Program-made: the position numbers and the translations under genes | Shown here: positions 48,622-61,912 of the stretch, one piece after another | Position numbering within the stretch: position 1 is the first letter of the stretch | Layout of the letters: every line of letters starts with the position of its first letter | Notes under the pieces: model-generated | Database searches by the model: none | What the model was told of the DNA's origin: nothing | The model's input: only the letters and a program-made list of their open reading frames with translations | Source of the DNA: Azadirachta indica | Taxonomy: Eukaryota; Streptophyta; Magnoliopsida; Sapindales; Meliaceae | Reading direction: 5' to 3' | Length of the DNA stretch: 64,000 bases | Assembly (NCBI GenBank): GCA_022749755.1 | Contig: JAGQDM010000070.1 | Location: 920,590-984,589 of the forward strand

Positions 48622-51600
48622 ATGAACCGCAACAACGGCAGCGCAAGAAAACGGCCGCCGCCGACGCCGACGTCTCACCAACCGCCACCAACCAAACAGA
48701 AAGCAACCACACCAACAACACAAAAAACACTAGTAGACGAAGAGTTCGTCGACGAGGACGTCTTCCTCGAGGAAACACTCCTGCCGGAGGATGAAGAGTC
48801 CCTCATTCTTCGCGACATCGAGCAGCGTCAGGCCTTCGCTTCTCGACTCTCAAAGTGGGCTCGCCCTTCCCTCTCCCAAGCCTACGTGTCTCAATCCCAA
48901 AGCATCGGTGAGTCACTTCTCTCTTACTCCATTTTTGCTAACTGGATTACTAGGGTTTAAGGAATTCTCATTTTTTATTGTTGTTGTTTGTTTAGTTTTT
49001 CAGCAATTGGATATTGATTATGTAATTGGAGACAGTCATAGAGAATTATTGCCTCACTCTTCTGGGCCTGCCGCCATTATCAGAATTTTCGGAGTAACAA
49101 GGGAAGGTTAGTCTTTATAATTTGTGTACTAACTTATATTTGAGGTTTAATCAACAATTATTATATTATGTCTTAGATGCTTTAGAAAATATTGCTCGAA
49201 AATTGTTTAGAATTTTTCTAGTAATTTATTATCTGGGTGTTCCTATATTAGGAGACCGGTAATGTTACCGTACTCGTGATTTATGAAGTACTATAAGTCC
49301 CATTCTGTGTAGACATAGGAGATTGATGTTACTATTACTGTTTTGCTAGAAATTTTACAAATTTGATGTCGAATGTTAGAAGTGTGCTGTTTTCTTACCA
49401 TTCTGTCGTCCTGGTAACCCAATTAGTCTGTTCTATAACCTATTTCTTATGAAAATGGTTCCATTTCTCAATTAGTGCAAATGATTTTCCTTGAAAAAAT
49501 ATTCTTTGCGTGAATCTAATAAATCCATGTTGGACTTTGTTAGGACATAGTGTTTGTTGCAAAGTTCATGGATTTGAGCCATATTTCTACATCAGTTGTC
49601 CTTCTGGAATGGGCCCTGATGATATTTCCCGTTTTCATCAGATTCTTGAGGTATTTAGTTTTCTCTTTTGATCAGGTTAGATATTTCCTTCGGTTTAATT
49701 GCTATAATGCATATAACTATGTGTGTTCTTATTGGTGCTGGTTCAGGGGAGGATGAGGGAGGCTAATAGGAACAGCAAGGTGGCGCAATTCGTTCGACGT
49801 ATAGAAATGGTGCAGAAAAGAAGCATCATGTATTACCAGCAACAAAAGTCTCAACCTTTTCTCAAGATTGTAGTTGCTTTGCCAACAGTGGTGACCAGTT
49901 GTCGTGGTAGAGATCTGCATTTCTTAATATCTTCTTCTTAATGTTGCATGCATTATATTTGCCATATAATTAATATATTTTCTTTCTATTCTATATCCTC
50001 TTCATATAATACTACGCAGTTTTAAATACTATTGACTTTGGTACGTATATATTTATATCAGTTACTAATGCTTGCATTTGAGATGATTTGTAGTCATTCT
50101 TTTGCTTGTGTCATGAAGCTTGTCCTTCTTGGTAGTTTGAATTTTTCTTGATTTCTTGTCAATAATTTTTAAATATTTGGCAGGAATTCTTGATAGGGGC
50201 ATACAAATTGATGGCTTTGGCATGAAGAGCTTCATGACATATGAAAGCAATGTTCTTTTTGCCCTTCGTTTTATGATTGATTGCAACGTTGTTGGTGGCA
50301 ACTGGATTGAAGTGCCTGTTGGAAAATATAGGAAAACAGCAAAGACTTTGTCCTACTGCCAGTTGGAATTCGATTGCCTGTATCCTTATGCATGAGAGGC
50401 TGCATGGATTGAAATTGACTCTTGTGCATTATTTTTTTTTTCTCATTTTAGTTTATGGTAGGAAAATTGTTTCCATAACTGCTAGTAGTTATTCAGATTT
50501 AATTAGCCATCATCCTGAAGGTGAATATTCAAAAATGGCTCCATTTCGCATATTGAGTTTTGACATCGAATGTGCGGGTCGTAAAGGTCATTTCCCTGAG
50601 CCCACCCATGACCCTGTTATACAGGTCTAATTACTTCTTTTTTATCACATTTGATTAATTTCATTATAGCTATCTCAATTTTTTGTAGCTTAGCATATCA
50701 TTAGAACTATTGCTGTATATGCTTATTTATATCATGGTTTCTGATTAAAAAATGTTTAATTTTTCTAGGTGGCAAATCTAGTACTTTGCAAGGAGAAAAG
50801 CAGCCATTGATACGTAATGTCATGACCCTTAAGTCATGTGCTCCGATTGTTGGTGTAGATGTGATGTCTTTTGAAACAGAAAGGGATGTCTTTCTAGCCT
50901 GGAGGGTACTGATCTTATCTTTTACAAATTTTCTCTTACATTAATGCCTTTAGATTAAAATCAGTATTTTTTTAAGGACAAAAAACGTTTACTGCTTAGC
51001 TATGTATCAGTCCTTTTTATTGATTTTTAGATGTATATTGTATGGGATTTTTCTGTGCTTTTTCCTTATTGATAACATCATTCTATGTGCATAGCACCTC
51101 AAAGTTAATCTAGCCTTCAGCTATGCTTCCTTCGATAATTCAATTTGTTATCACCATCCCTGTCTGTCCTTGAAAGGAGATGGATCCCCAAACAGGCCAA
51201 TCTCCAGTTCCTCAATTTGGGGAAGAAGCGGGGAATTCTTGTATGAGGATGCGGATCTCCATTCATTGGAGTTTTTGGTCTGTTTATTTTACAAATCAGA
51301 CCTCTTGTTTGTTCTTTTTTCTAAATGCAACCCATACAAGAAGAGACCCCTAGGTCAGTGTAACTATTTAGCCAGTTTGTTTTGACATCACATACCTGTA
51401 GATTACTGCAAGAGCATTGATTAACCCATCAAAACATTCTGGTTGCTGCATAGAAGAACTGTTAAGGAATGATATTTCATATGGGTAGACATAAGCGGGC
51501 ATGCAGAATTTGGGTGCTGATGGAGACAAGAACAACCCCAAGTTTATCAAAGATTCAAAGTATCTGCCAAATTCGCAAAAGACCGTACATGTACAAAATA

Positions 51601-54600
51601 AGACAAATATATTGTCTATGAACACAATAAAACTTAAACTAGTTACAGTACTTAAGATATGACTTTTTGGTAAAAATGTAAATATTTTAAGTGCCCTAAC
51701 ATTTAGATGAATCCTATCAAGATGTAGCATTTGACTGCTTTTGTTGACACAATGAGGGAAATGTTGTATGGAGATGCACGATATTAGGTACTGTTGGCCG
51801 GTTTGGCAATAAAATAAAAGAATTGAAGAATCCCGTATTGAAGGTTGCAAGTTTTTATTCGATTGAACCCATTTACTAACTTCTCTTTCAGTTTCCATTT
51901 CAAGAGAAGTGGAAGATACTTCTTTTTTCTTCATCCACTTAAACAGGGAAGGTGTCGTGAGTTGATATTGTATCTTTTGAATAACTTCAAGTCACATAGA
52001 CCTTAGAGGTTAGATTGAAACTGTTTTGCTTATCGTTTTGGATTTTTCTTTGTATTACCATATATTCCCTGATAGTACCTAAGGTCATGGATTGCTTGTT
52101 AACTTTTGTACCTCCCATTTTTTTTTTTTAATTCAAATGTCTTTGTTTCCTAAGAAAAAGAAGTGCAAAGGGGAAAGAAGAGAGCAAAGAAGAGAAAAGA
52201 TGTAGTGTTTTGCATCCTTTCTATTAAATTATGTCATCAAGAATAACTAATTAAGGGTTATTGCTGAGGATAGACCAAAATCCAAGTGGAAAATGAACCG
52301 AGCAAATATCTGGGATAAGGGAAATAAAAAAAATGCCTGAAATAAACTAACGGAGAAGTAACATCCCAGCGATTATAAAATAATCCATAAGCAAAAGTAT
52401 ATTTGGTATAGATAAATAGTACACCAAGCGAAAATGGCAAACAGTGGAAATCAAATAGAAACCTTTGAAATAAACTAAGACATGGACAGCATCCCAAAAG
52501 TAACAAAGTAAACCATAAGCAAATATATGAGGATTGGGGCATGTCTGCCTAGGTTCCATGCATATGCCTAAATAGGTGCAGAGATCTCCATTCAGTCTCT
52601 ATTATAGGGTTTAACCTTTAAAATGTCCATTTAATCTCTATTCCATGTTTTAACCCGTCAGATGCGTAAATGATTTGATTTTATAGGTTGGATGAATTGA
52701 TATTAACAATTCATGTATTGCCTTCATTATTCTACTGATATTTTTTTTTTAATATGGGGGAATTTGATAGATGCATATACAAACTGCAAATGTAGCAGTG
52801 AAGTTCCATGTCACCATGTGACTTTACCTCTGGACATGTCAGCAAGACCATCTATAGAACATTTTCATTAATTAAGTTGCATTTGTAATGCTGAAATTGA
52901 AAATTATATTTACATTGTCAATGAACTGATAATGTATTGATTTCCTATGCTCTTTGGATTTTTGTTGCGTAAAGAATTTGATTCTATCTCATGTAGGGAG
53001 AGGAAATACATTTTCTTTATAGATGTGTCATGGTGTATACGAACATTTTGCTTGCAGGATTTTATTCGTGAAGTGGACCCGGATATTATAATTGGATATA
53101 ATATCTGCAAGTTCGATTTGCCATACCTTATTGAGGTAACTGATGTATTCCATTTTCCCTATAAATCCAATCCTGTCACCCTGAACTTTCCTGTTTTACA
53201 TTTGTGACACTACAATTTGCTTTTCTGTTTCTTCCCTCTGTTATTGTCTATATTGGTTATAATTGCCAAGGTGTCTTGTCTATGATTTTGTTTCTGATTG
53301 TTTTTAGCATAAAATGCTGGTTTTATTCGTTTCCAGAGATCTCAAACCCTGGGAATCGCAGAATTTCCCATGCTGGGTCGCATCAGGAACAGCAGGGTTC
53401 GGGTAAAAGATACCACTTTTTCTTCGAGGTTTGTAAATGTTGAAATACTATTTCTGTTGAAATACCAATGTTGTTGATCACTTTCTATTTTACATTTAAA
53501 TGATTAATGCTGTCAGAATGGTTGGTGAAAATTGTATGACCATATCTGTAGTCATACAATATCCTGCAAGGTTGCATTGTTTTGGTGAGTGTAATGTACA
53601 GCACATAAGTGTATGGAAGTTTATATCTGCGGACTAGTTAGATGAAATTATTTGTTGCTTATATTTGACCTAAAAGTTCAAATAAGATATTTCATTTTTT
53701 CTCATGTATTCTTTATGTTGTTTCAATGCTGAATCCTTGTTAACGTTTTACGTCGCTGATGAATGTTGGAGTTGGGATTGTTCTTATTTCTGTATCTGAG
53801 TTGTAAATTGAATATTTGTTCGTTTTAAGTGGTTAAAACTAGAAATCTAGTTTTGTTTGTGGAGACTTCTGTTTTGATCTCTGTCCTAATGATTGATCTA
53901 TCCAAGAGCTCAATTGGAGGAGTTAATTTGCGAGCAAGTAAACTCGCTGATCCGGCTAGTAACTTGGCTGCAGTGTTGGGATTTGGCCTCTGAAATACTT
54001 GGGTTTACCATTGGGTGAAAATCCAAAATTCATGAGCTTTTGGGATCCAATTGTTGAAAACATAGAAAAAGAAGGCTGGGAAGGTGAAAAAGAGCTTTCC
54101 TATTGCATGGGGCCAAGGTCACTGTAATGAGCCTTCTCAAATCTGTCTACTTATTTGAGAGGACTGATTCCAAGGCACTTCTCTTTAGTACATTCACTTA
54201 AATTAGGAAAGGAGTTTGGTTTGTGTTCTATAGTATATTTTTTGGGTCTGAGTTACAACAGGGTAGACTAAGGATGCTAGAGAAGTTTCTTTTCTTTGCG
54301 ATAATTGGTTTCTACTACAGGTGGAATTCTTAGGTTGGATGAGTTTACCATGTATCCTTACAACCATCCAATAAAATCATGCCACACTTGTTCATTTTAA
54401 CTTGATCAATGATGATAGCGATTATGATGATAAGAGAGATTCAAAACATGTTGCATGATTTTATTGGATGGTTATTGGGATTGTCCCGCCTAAGTCTTTC
54501 TCCTATTCTGGAGCAGTTTTAGATTTAATGTAAATTTCCATGTTCTCTTTTGGGTTATGACAGCTTGTTCACGTCTTGTAAAGTCTTTTTCTCTTAATAC

Positions 54601-57600
54601 AAATTATGTTGCTTTTAAATTAAAGACAAGAAAAGGAAAAAGAAAGCCAGAAAATATGAGTTTTCTCCTATAGAATGTACATATCTTCATTGTGCATGGT
54701 AGAAAATGAACATTCATATAGTGATTGGCATGAATGAGTTGTCTTTGAAACTTGCTCATTAATTTATTTGGCTGGTCCATGCTTGTTGGCAGTACAGACA
54801 ATATGGAACTAGGGAAAGTAAAGAAGTTACTGTGGAAGGCAGAGTTCAGTTTGATTTGCTTCAGGTTTTGTCCATCGAATATGTTTACTTAAATGAATCT
54901 GTACTCTGTCATTCAGATATAAATGATCCATAATCTGTGTCAGATAAGTTATTCTGTTATCTTTTTTGCTGTAGGCAGTGCAACGGGATTATAAACTAAG
55001 TTCTTATTCTTTGAACTCTGTTTCAGCACACTTTCTCTCTGAGCAGGTATGGTCCGGGGTTTTCTGTACTCTCTCTTGTTAATGCTTCATGTCCTCTTCA
55101 CAACTCTTTGGCATCTATCATGCATAATTGTAAGATTGTGGTTGTTTACACATGTAGAAACTTAAATACCAGGTGATATCTGGTTTCTGTGGACTGTTTT
55201 TTCACCTTTTTGTACATCTCTCTGCATAATAATATATCTTTTCTTTTTTCGTTATCCCAAAGTGGCAGTGAAGGCATGGATTGATATGGGAAATCAATTG
55301 AATCTAAGCCTTTCAGAATTCTTGTTAGTAACAATAGCAATAGCATGGGAAACCATTTGAATCCAAGTTTCTGAGTCCCCAATATCTACCTTTTCTACTT
55401 TCTGCGCCCACTAGGTTTTTATTTTTATTTTTATATTACGTTTGTGTCCCTTTTGCCTTCCCCATCATTGTGTTATTTCCCTGCTTTTATTTGTTTCCAG
55501 TTGTTTTCTTATCCAAAATGCTATTGGCACTTTGTTGCTCATAATACTAACACCAGTTTGTCTTGTGCAGAAAGAGGATGTCCACCATTCAATAATATCT
55601 GATCTTCAGAGTGGAAATGCTGAAACAAGGAGGCGACTTGCTGTATATTGTTTGAAGGTGTGATTCAGTTTCATTGTGCTCGAATTCCTCCTCCTTCCCA
55701 CCTTTTTATCTTGTCCTGTCCTTGCTCTACTGGTAATGTCATGCTTATTTGCTAGATCAGCTATTAGTAATTAAACCATATTTAACACCTTCAACAAAGT
55801 GCCTGAAAGGTAATTCCTTAGTGTCATGGTACTTTGTTTTTAAACCGTAGCTGCATATATTCGATGATGGAGCCTTCTCTTTTGGCTGGGAAATTTTGAA
55901 GAATAATAATGCAAATGTAATTCATAAAAAATAGTTATAGAAACTTGTAGATGGATTATAGTATTTTCATTCGGTGAATATATTGACCATGAAAAACAGA
56001 GTGAAAAACTGAGGGGCAGCCCTCTAAACTGACAAATATGAACAACTTAGAAAATGATTGACATTTTTATAAAGAAGTATTTCTGAAGGTCTCTCCCATT
56101 CTGGTGGAACAAGAACATAATTAGAGTATTGGGGAATAGAGGAAAAGAGAACGAAATAGCATTATAGATCTAAAAGAACAAAGATAGAGAATGGATAGAG
56201 AGTTAGAGAAAAGAGTAATGACAGAAAAGAATTAGAGGTGCAGAAATCGAGAAGAGATAGAAAGAGAATAGAAAGAAAGACATCTACGAACATTGTATGC
56301 TATGTTGGTTTCGGCCAAATGTATTTCCATTAAATTCTTAAAATATAAGCTGGAATCGATTGAAAATCATGATCAATTCATTTCACATTTCTTTTTCTAA
56401 ATTTCAGGATGCTTACCTCCCACAGAGGCTTTTGGACAAACTGATGTACATTTTCAATTATGTTGAGATGGCTCGTGTTACAGGAGTTCCCATCTCCTTC
56501 CTGCTTTCCAGAGGGCAAAGCATCAAGGTTGGTATACTGAGTTTTGTAGTTAGTTAAAGGTTTATCCGCTAATTCCACTTGCAAAAGTCTGATTTAAGCC
56601 ATTGTTTTCAGGTGCTTTCCCAACTTCTTAGGAAGGCTAAACAGAAGAATCTTGTTATTCCAAATGTGAAACAGGCTGGATCTGAACAAGGAACATATGA
56701 AGGTGCAACTGTAAGTTCATTTTTTCCTCATGTTATTTTGGCGCTGATTATTATCATATGCTCACAATATATAATAACAGTTGCGTATCATTTGTTACAG
56801 CGTATTACATTTTACTAATCATCTTTGTCAGGGCAAAAATCCATGCGGGTTGTAGTGTTTCAGCTTGTTTCATCTACATTACATGATTTGCAAAATTCAT
56901 TTTTTTGCACTCTGTCACTACAGAAGCCCTTATAATGGCTCTTCTGTTCTTGCTAGATGTTCTTAGATGTTCTCAATGTTTCAAAATTCAGGTTTTGGAG
57001 GCCAAGGCAGGGTTCTACGAGAAGCCAATTGCAACATTAGATTTTGCTTCTCTGTATCCATCGATTATGATGGCATATAATTTATGTTACAGCACCCTGG
57101 TGATTCTTCTCACTTTATTTCTGTTTCCTCTGCCTTTTTCTTTCTCCATCCCCACCTCTTTCTGATTGGTGTTAATTGAGATGGTTTTGGGAAAAGTTTT
57201 TCTAATAATGATATCTATGAAGGTGACACCTGAAGATGCTCGCAAACTCAATCTTGCTCCCGCATGCGTCAACAAAACTCCATCGGGTGAAATATTTGTC
57301 AAATCAAATTTGCAGAAGGTGGAGTCATTTAATTGTTAATTTATTCTTTAACTTCTTTCCTTTTTAATGAACACTAGACATTACTTGTTGCTAAGAATGC
57401 ATTACATATACTTTCAGGGAATACTTCCAGAAATTCTTGAAGAACTATTAGCAGCCCGTAAAAGAGCGAAAGCAGATTTGAAGGTATTACCTTGTTTCCT
57501 CACCAGCTTTTTGCTTGATGTTTGTATTATGTGTTGTCGTGTATTTGTCGTGTAATTTTTTCCTTAGCTTGCATTGTTACCAATAGTTCTATTCTTAAAT

Positions 57601-60600
57601 ACTATACTGTTTTTACATTTTAGGAAGCAAAGGATCCACTTGAGAAGGCTGTTCTAGATGGTCGACAGCTGGCTTTAAAGGTAAGCATGCCACTGTCAGA
57701 TTGTTATTCTTCTTAGATAGATTGTAATCTATACCGATGAACAGTCTAAGGATATCCTTGATGTGGTCCTTAATTTGTTCTCCATTGATTTGATCTCTCT
57801 GATTTCTGTTCCTATTCCAGATAAGTGCAAATTCTGTGTACGGATTTACAGGAGCTACTGTGGGTCAGTTACCATGTTTAGAGATATCGTCAAGTGTTAC
57901 AAGCTATGGTATCTTATAACACATTTCTTACTATTATGCTTTCCACATGAACCTAACATTTTAGTTTGTTTTCATTCTAATGGGTTGATTACCTTGCAAA
58001 GGCCGACAAATGATTGAGCACACCAAAAAATTTGTGGAAGATAAATTTACAACAGTTGGGGGTTATGAACACAATGCTGAGGTACGTCTTATGAGATTTA
58101 TTATCCATTATGTGGACTTATTATCCATCATGTGGATTTTAATATTCTGAAGAAGGATGGATAATAGTGATTCAGCATTTACTGTGTTGCCTCTCTTATG
58201 TATGCACATGTTAAATTGATTTTAGGATATTTTTTTCAAAATTTTATATCCGTCTAAAATAGAATTGAATTATTAAAACTTGAATTTCTTAGTGGATTGT
58301 AGTCCCTTAACATGATCCATATTTGCTTTATTAATCAGTTTCTGCCTATGGTCAATATATACTATCTGCACGGAGATGCACTTTGGTAGTAACACATATG
58401 CTTAAAACAAAATCCTTCATGGCTACTCTTGTTATGTAGGTTTTCAGTTTACATAGAAGTACCCAAATTGGATGTCACAACAGTGGATCTTGGTCTGGTT
58501 GCCAATACTTTATTTTAACAGAAAATCTTCACTTTTCCAAGGAGTACTGATGTCATATCTGGTTGGTGCAAGAGTCCACAGTATGCATGGTCAGGGTAGC
58601 ATGGATGCTTTTATGTTAGCCTTAATATGCAATGCAATATTCATATAATGCCTATTCTATTAATGGTTTTATTGTTAGCCTTAATATGCAATGTGATATT
58701 CATATATGCATATTCTATTAATATTCAGGGAAAACTCCTTGACAGTCAAGAGAGTCAAGAGTTGTGGCATAGATGCCTTAAATATATGGATAGTACACTT
58801 CCAAATTAGTCAGGATTGTGTTCTTCCCTTACTGCTACTAACATATGTGTAATTATGAGGAATTTATGCCAGTTGAGATTGTTAGATAGTTGTAACTTAG
58901 TGAATAATTTTAATGGAAATAAAAATTCCTAAATGTGTATTACAAACTAGGTTCTTGTCACAATGGTTCTGTAGGAATACAAAATCTGAAATAATAAACT
59001 CATAATTATGAGTGTCTTGAGATGGTTGAAAGAGTGAGCAGTGTGCTAGAAGCTGAAACATGATAGAGAAATTTGGATGTGGTTACTGATTTGAATCATA
59101 TCATTTAGATGCTCTATTTGCTACAACCTTAGGTCAATTCCTGTCTGGGTTCTTAATATTTTATTAAACAGAATGTTAGATGGGGCTGGATGTGTCCAAC
59201 TCTAAATTGTGGGGACCCTATGCTTGTTGCACAGTTGGATGAATCAAAGGTTGTTTGTCATTTGATAATTGTGCATCCTCTTTGATACAGCCCAAAGAGA
59301 AGGTATATCTTCACTCACTTTGGTTGAATCTCTGTCTTAGTTTTGACTATAAAGAAAATGTTGGAGTAGTTAAATCTTACTATTTAGATAGAGGAGAGAA
59401 CAAAATGTTAGAGGTGACTAAGGATTTTGGAAAAGTCGATAAGGAAAATGGCTTCTTCTTTGCTATTTTGCCTCTTTGTTTGGATCATTTTGTTTCAATT
59501 TTTTCTTCTGTATGTTTGACCTAATGATTATTGATTTTATTTTTGCCTAATGCCCTTTTTTCTCTCTATTAATTATTTAATTTATTCATGGCACTTAGCA
59601 GACAGGAGCAACATACAAATTCTGTGATGAAACAGCATTGTGCTTATGATCATAGCCTCCACTGACAAAATAATCTTCATTCATAAAACTTTTGAAGGAT
59701 GGTTATTATGTTATTTGAAATCCTGGAATCTCGTTGCATTCTTTTATCTTAAGTACATAGTTTTTTTTTTTTTTTTTTAATGGGATTGTAGCTGATAAAG
59801 TTGTGTGTATTCTCTGCATGTATTTACTTGTAATTTTGATAGTGTCATATAGTGTGACACATTATGATAGTGTGATTACTTCTATTTTTGATAGAGTTGA
59901 TATAGATGTGAAGAATTAGAAAAAGAATTCTCATTATGATTCAAAACGTTCAGACTATGCATATCTCTATCTCTCTCTCTCTCTCTCTCTTATGTCTGCC
60001 AAAGTTAGCTCATATTATTATAATAATTCATGAATGTTTTGTGCATAATAATGCATGCATTAGTTTCTTTCCTTTTTTACGTTCCAGGTTCATTGTGGTT
60101 TGACAACGTTTCTTTATGGCTCAATATATTGGTACTTCTATCATAAATAAAATATCAATATGTTGATACACTTTCCTCCAAAAACAGAAAGGTTATAAGT
60201 ATGATCAAAGTGAGACTTCTTTTATTGTAGGTTATATATGGGGACACGGATTCTGTCATGGTACAGTTTGGTGTACCTACAGTGGAAGCTGCAATGAACT
60301 TGGGAAGAGAAGCTGCTGAGTATATTAGTGGAACTTTTATAAAAGTAAGTATCTCACTTTTTTCACTTAGTACCCAAGCTGCTTCAAATACTTGTTTGTT
60401 CTATGACGTTATTCCGGATTTCTTAATATATTTTATGAATTGTTTAAATGAGTGCTAGCATAGTTGTTGACAAACAATTATCTAGCAATCAGTTTGGGAT
60501 GCCAAATAGTTTACTTGTGGTTTCGATGCCTATAACCTCGTGTATTGTAATATTAGTTTTTGATGTCTTATTATTGCTAGAGTATCATGTTTGCTCTTTT

Positions 60601-61869
60601 AAGAATTATCATATTCGATTTTGTTATTACTTTCATGACACAAATATGATATGGGTTAGGAATTGAGTGGATTCAGTTAACTTAAACCCCTTTCTTAGAT
60701 TAAATCTCAACTTAAACACATTTTTAAAACACTCTCTTCTTCCTGATTCTCTAACTCAATTTTTACACTGCAAGAAATTTCAAGCTTCAACTTGGTGTCA
60801 TAGTGACTTTTGAGGAAAAGGAAGAAAAGGGTTTAGATCTGTATGTGAGCTGATGTTAGCAGCCAAGGCCTCTTGCCGTGCTGACATTAGCAGCTCTTGA
60901 CAATAGTCAAGTCCATTGTCACAAGTCTTCACCTCATGTTTTATTTATATCATGAGACTAATACTAAGAAAATATGTACTGTTTACAGTTAGCTAGTTGA
61001 TATGTTGTATTTATGTCATAAGACATAAAGAATTGTAACATTTACCAAAACAAGAAACTATGACTGTTATTTGTTTGCAAGTTGAAGTTTTTAACATCTA
61101 AATCCTAACTTGTTCCAGTTGTCAAATGATAGCTAGGTTTTATGGATATCTATATGCTGACAGTTTGTTTTATCTTATATTTTAATTTTCTTGAATTTTG
61201 CTGGATTTTCAGTTTGGTTGTTTATGAAATTACCAAAATTTTAACTTGAATTCTGTTTACATTTTTTCTTCGTCTCTTTGTCATCGAATTGGTACCATTG
61301 TTTTTGCTGTTATTTATTTCCTTTGTCCTGAACATGTGTCATGAAGCCTATCAAACTAGAGTTCGAGAAGGTTTACTATCCATATCTATTGATCAGCAAA
61401 AAGAGATATGCTGGTTTGTTTTGGACGAATCCCAAAAAGTTTGACAAGATGGATACTAAAGGTAAACAACTTGGTTTCTTGATAACCATTTGAGCATGTG
61501 AATACTTTGTTTGACTCATCTCTTGTATCATGTCTTTCCCGGACAGGCATTGAAACAGTTCGAAGAGACAATTGTTTATTGGTTAAAAACCTCGTAAGTG
61601 AGTGTCTTCACAAAATACTTATTGACAGAGATATCCCTGGCGCTGTTCAGTATGTCAAGAATACCATTTCAGATCTTCTCATGAACCGCATGGATTTGTC
61701 TCTTTTGGTGATTACTAAGGTGATAATAAATGCTTTTGACATGGTCTTTGCATTCTCATGTGATGGATATTAGGGGGAGAACCAGAAGCTTGAGATATTG
61801 TTGTTTGGCACCCTGGGGGAATATTGATGTTGTGGGGAGACGCAGCACATGGTGTAAAAGCCTAAAAAT

Positions 61870-61912
<43 letters not shown>

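Larger units (their letters stand above)
58082..60230 (+). other. POLD1 intron 20 (2.15 kb)
   Basis: Runs from GTACGT to TTGTAG. It contains a duplicated segment near 58614-58722, a poly-T run near 59761 and a (CT)n run near 59966-59990. No foreign coding sequence was recognised. Confidence 0.8.
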
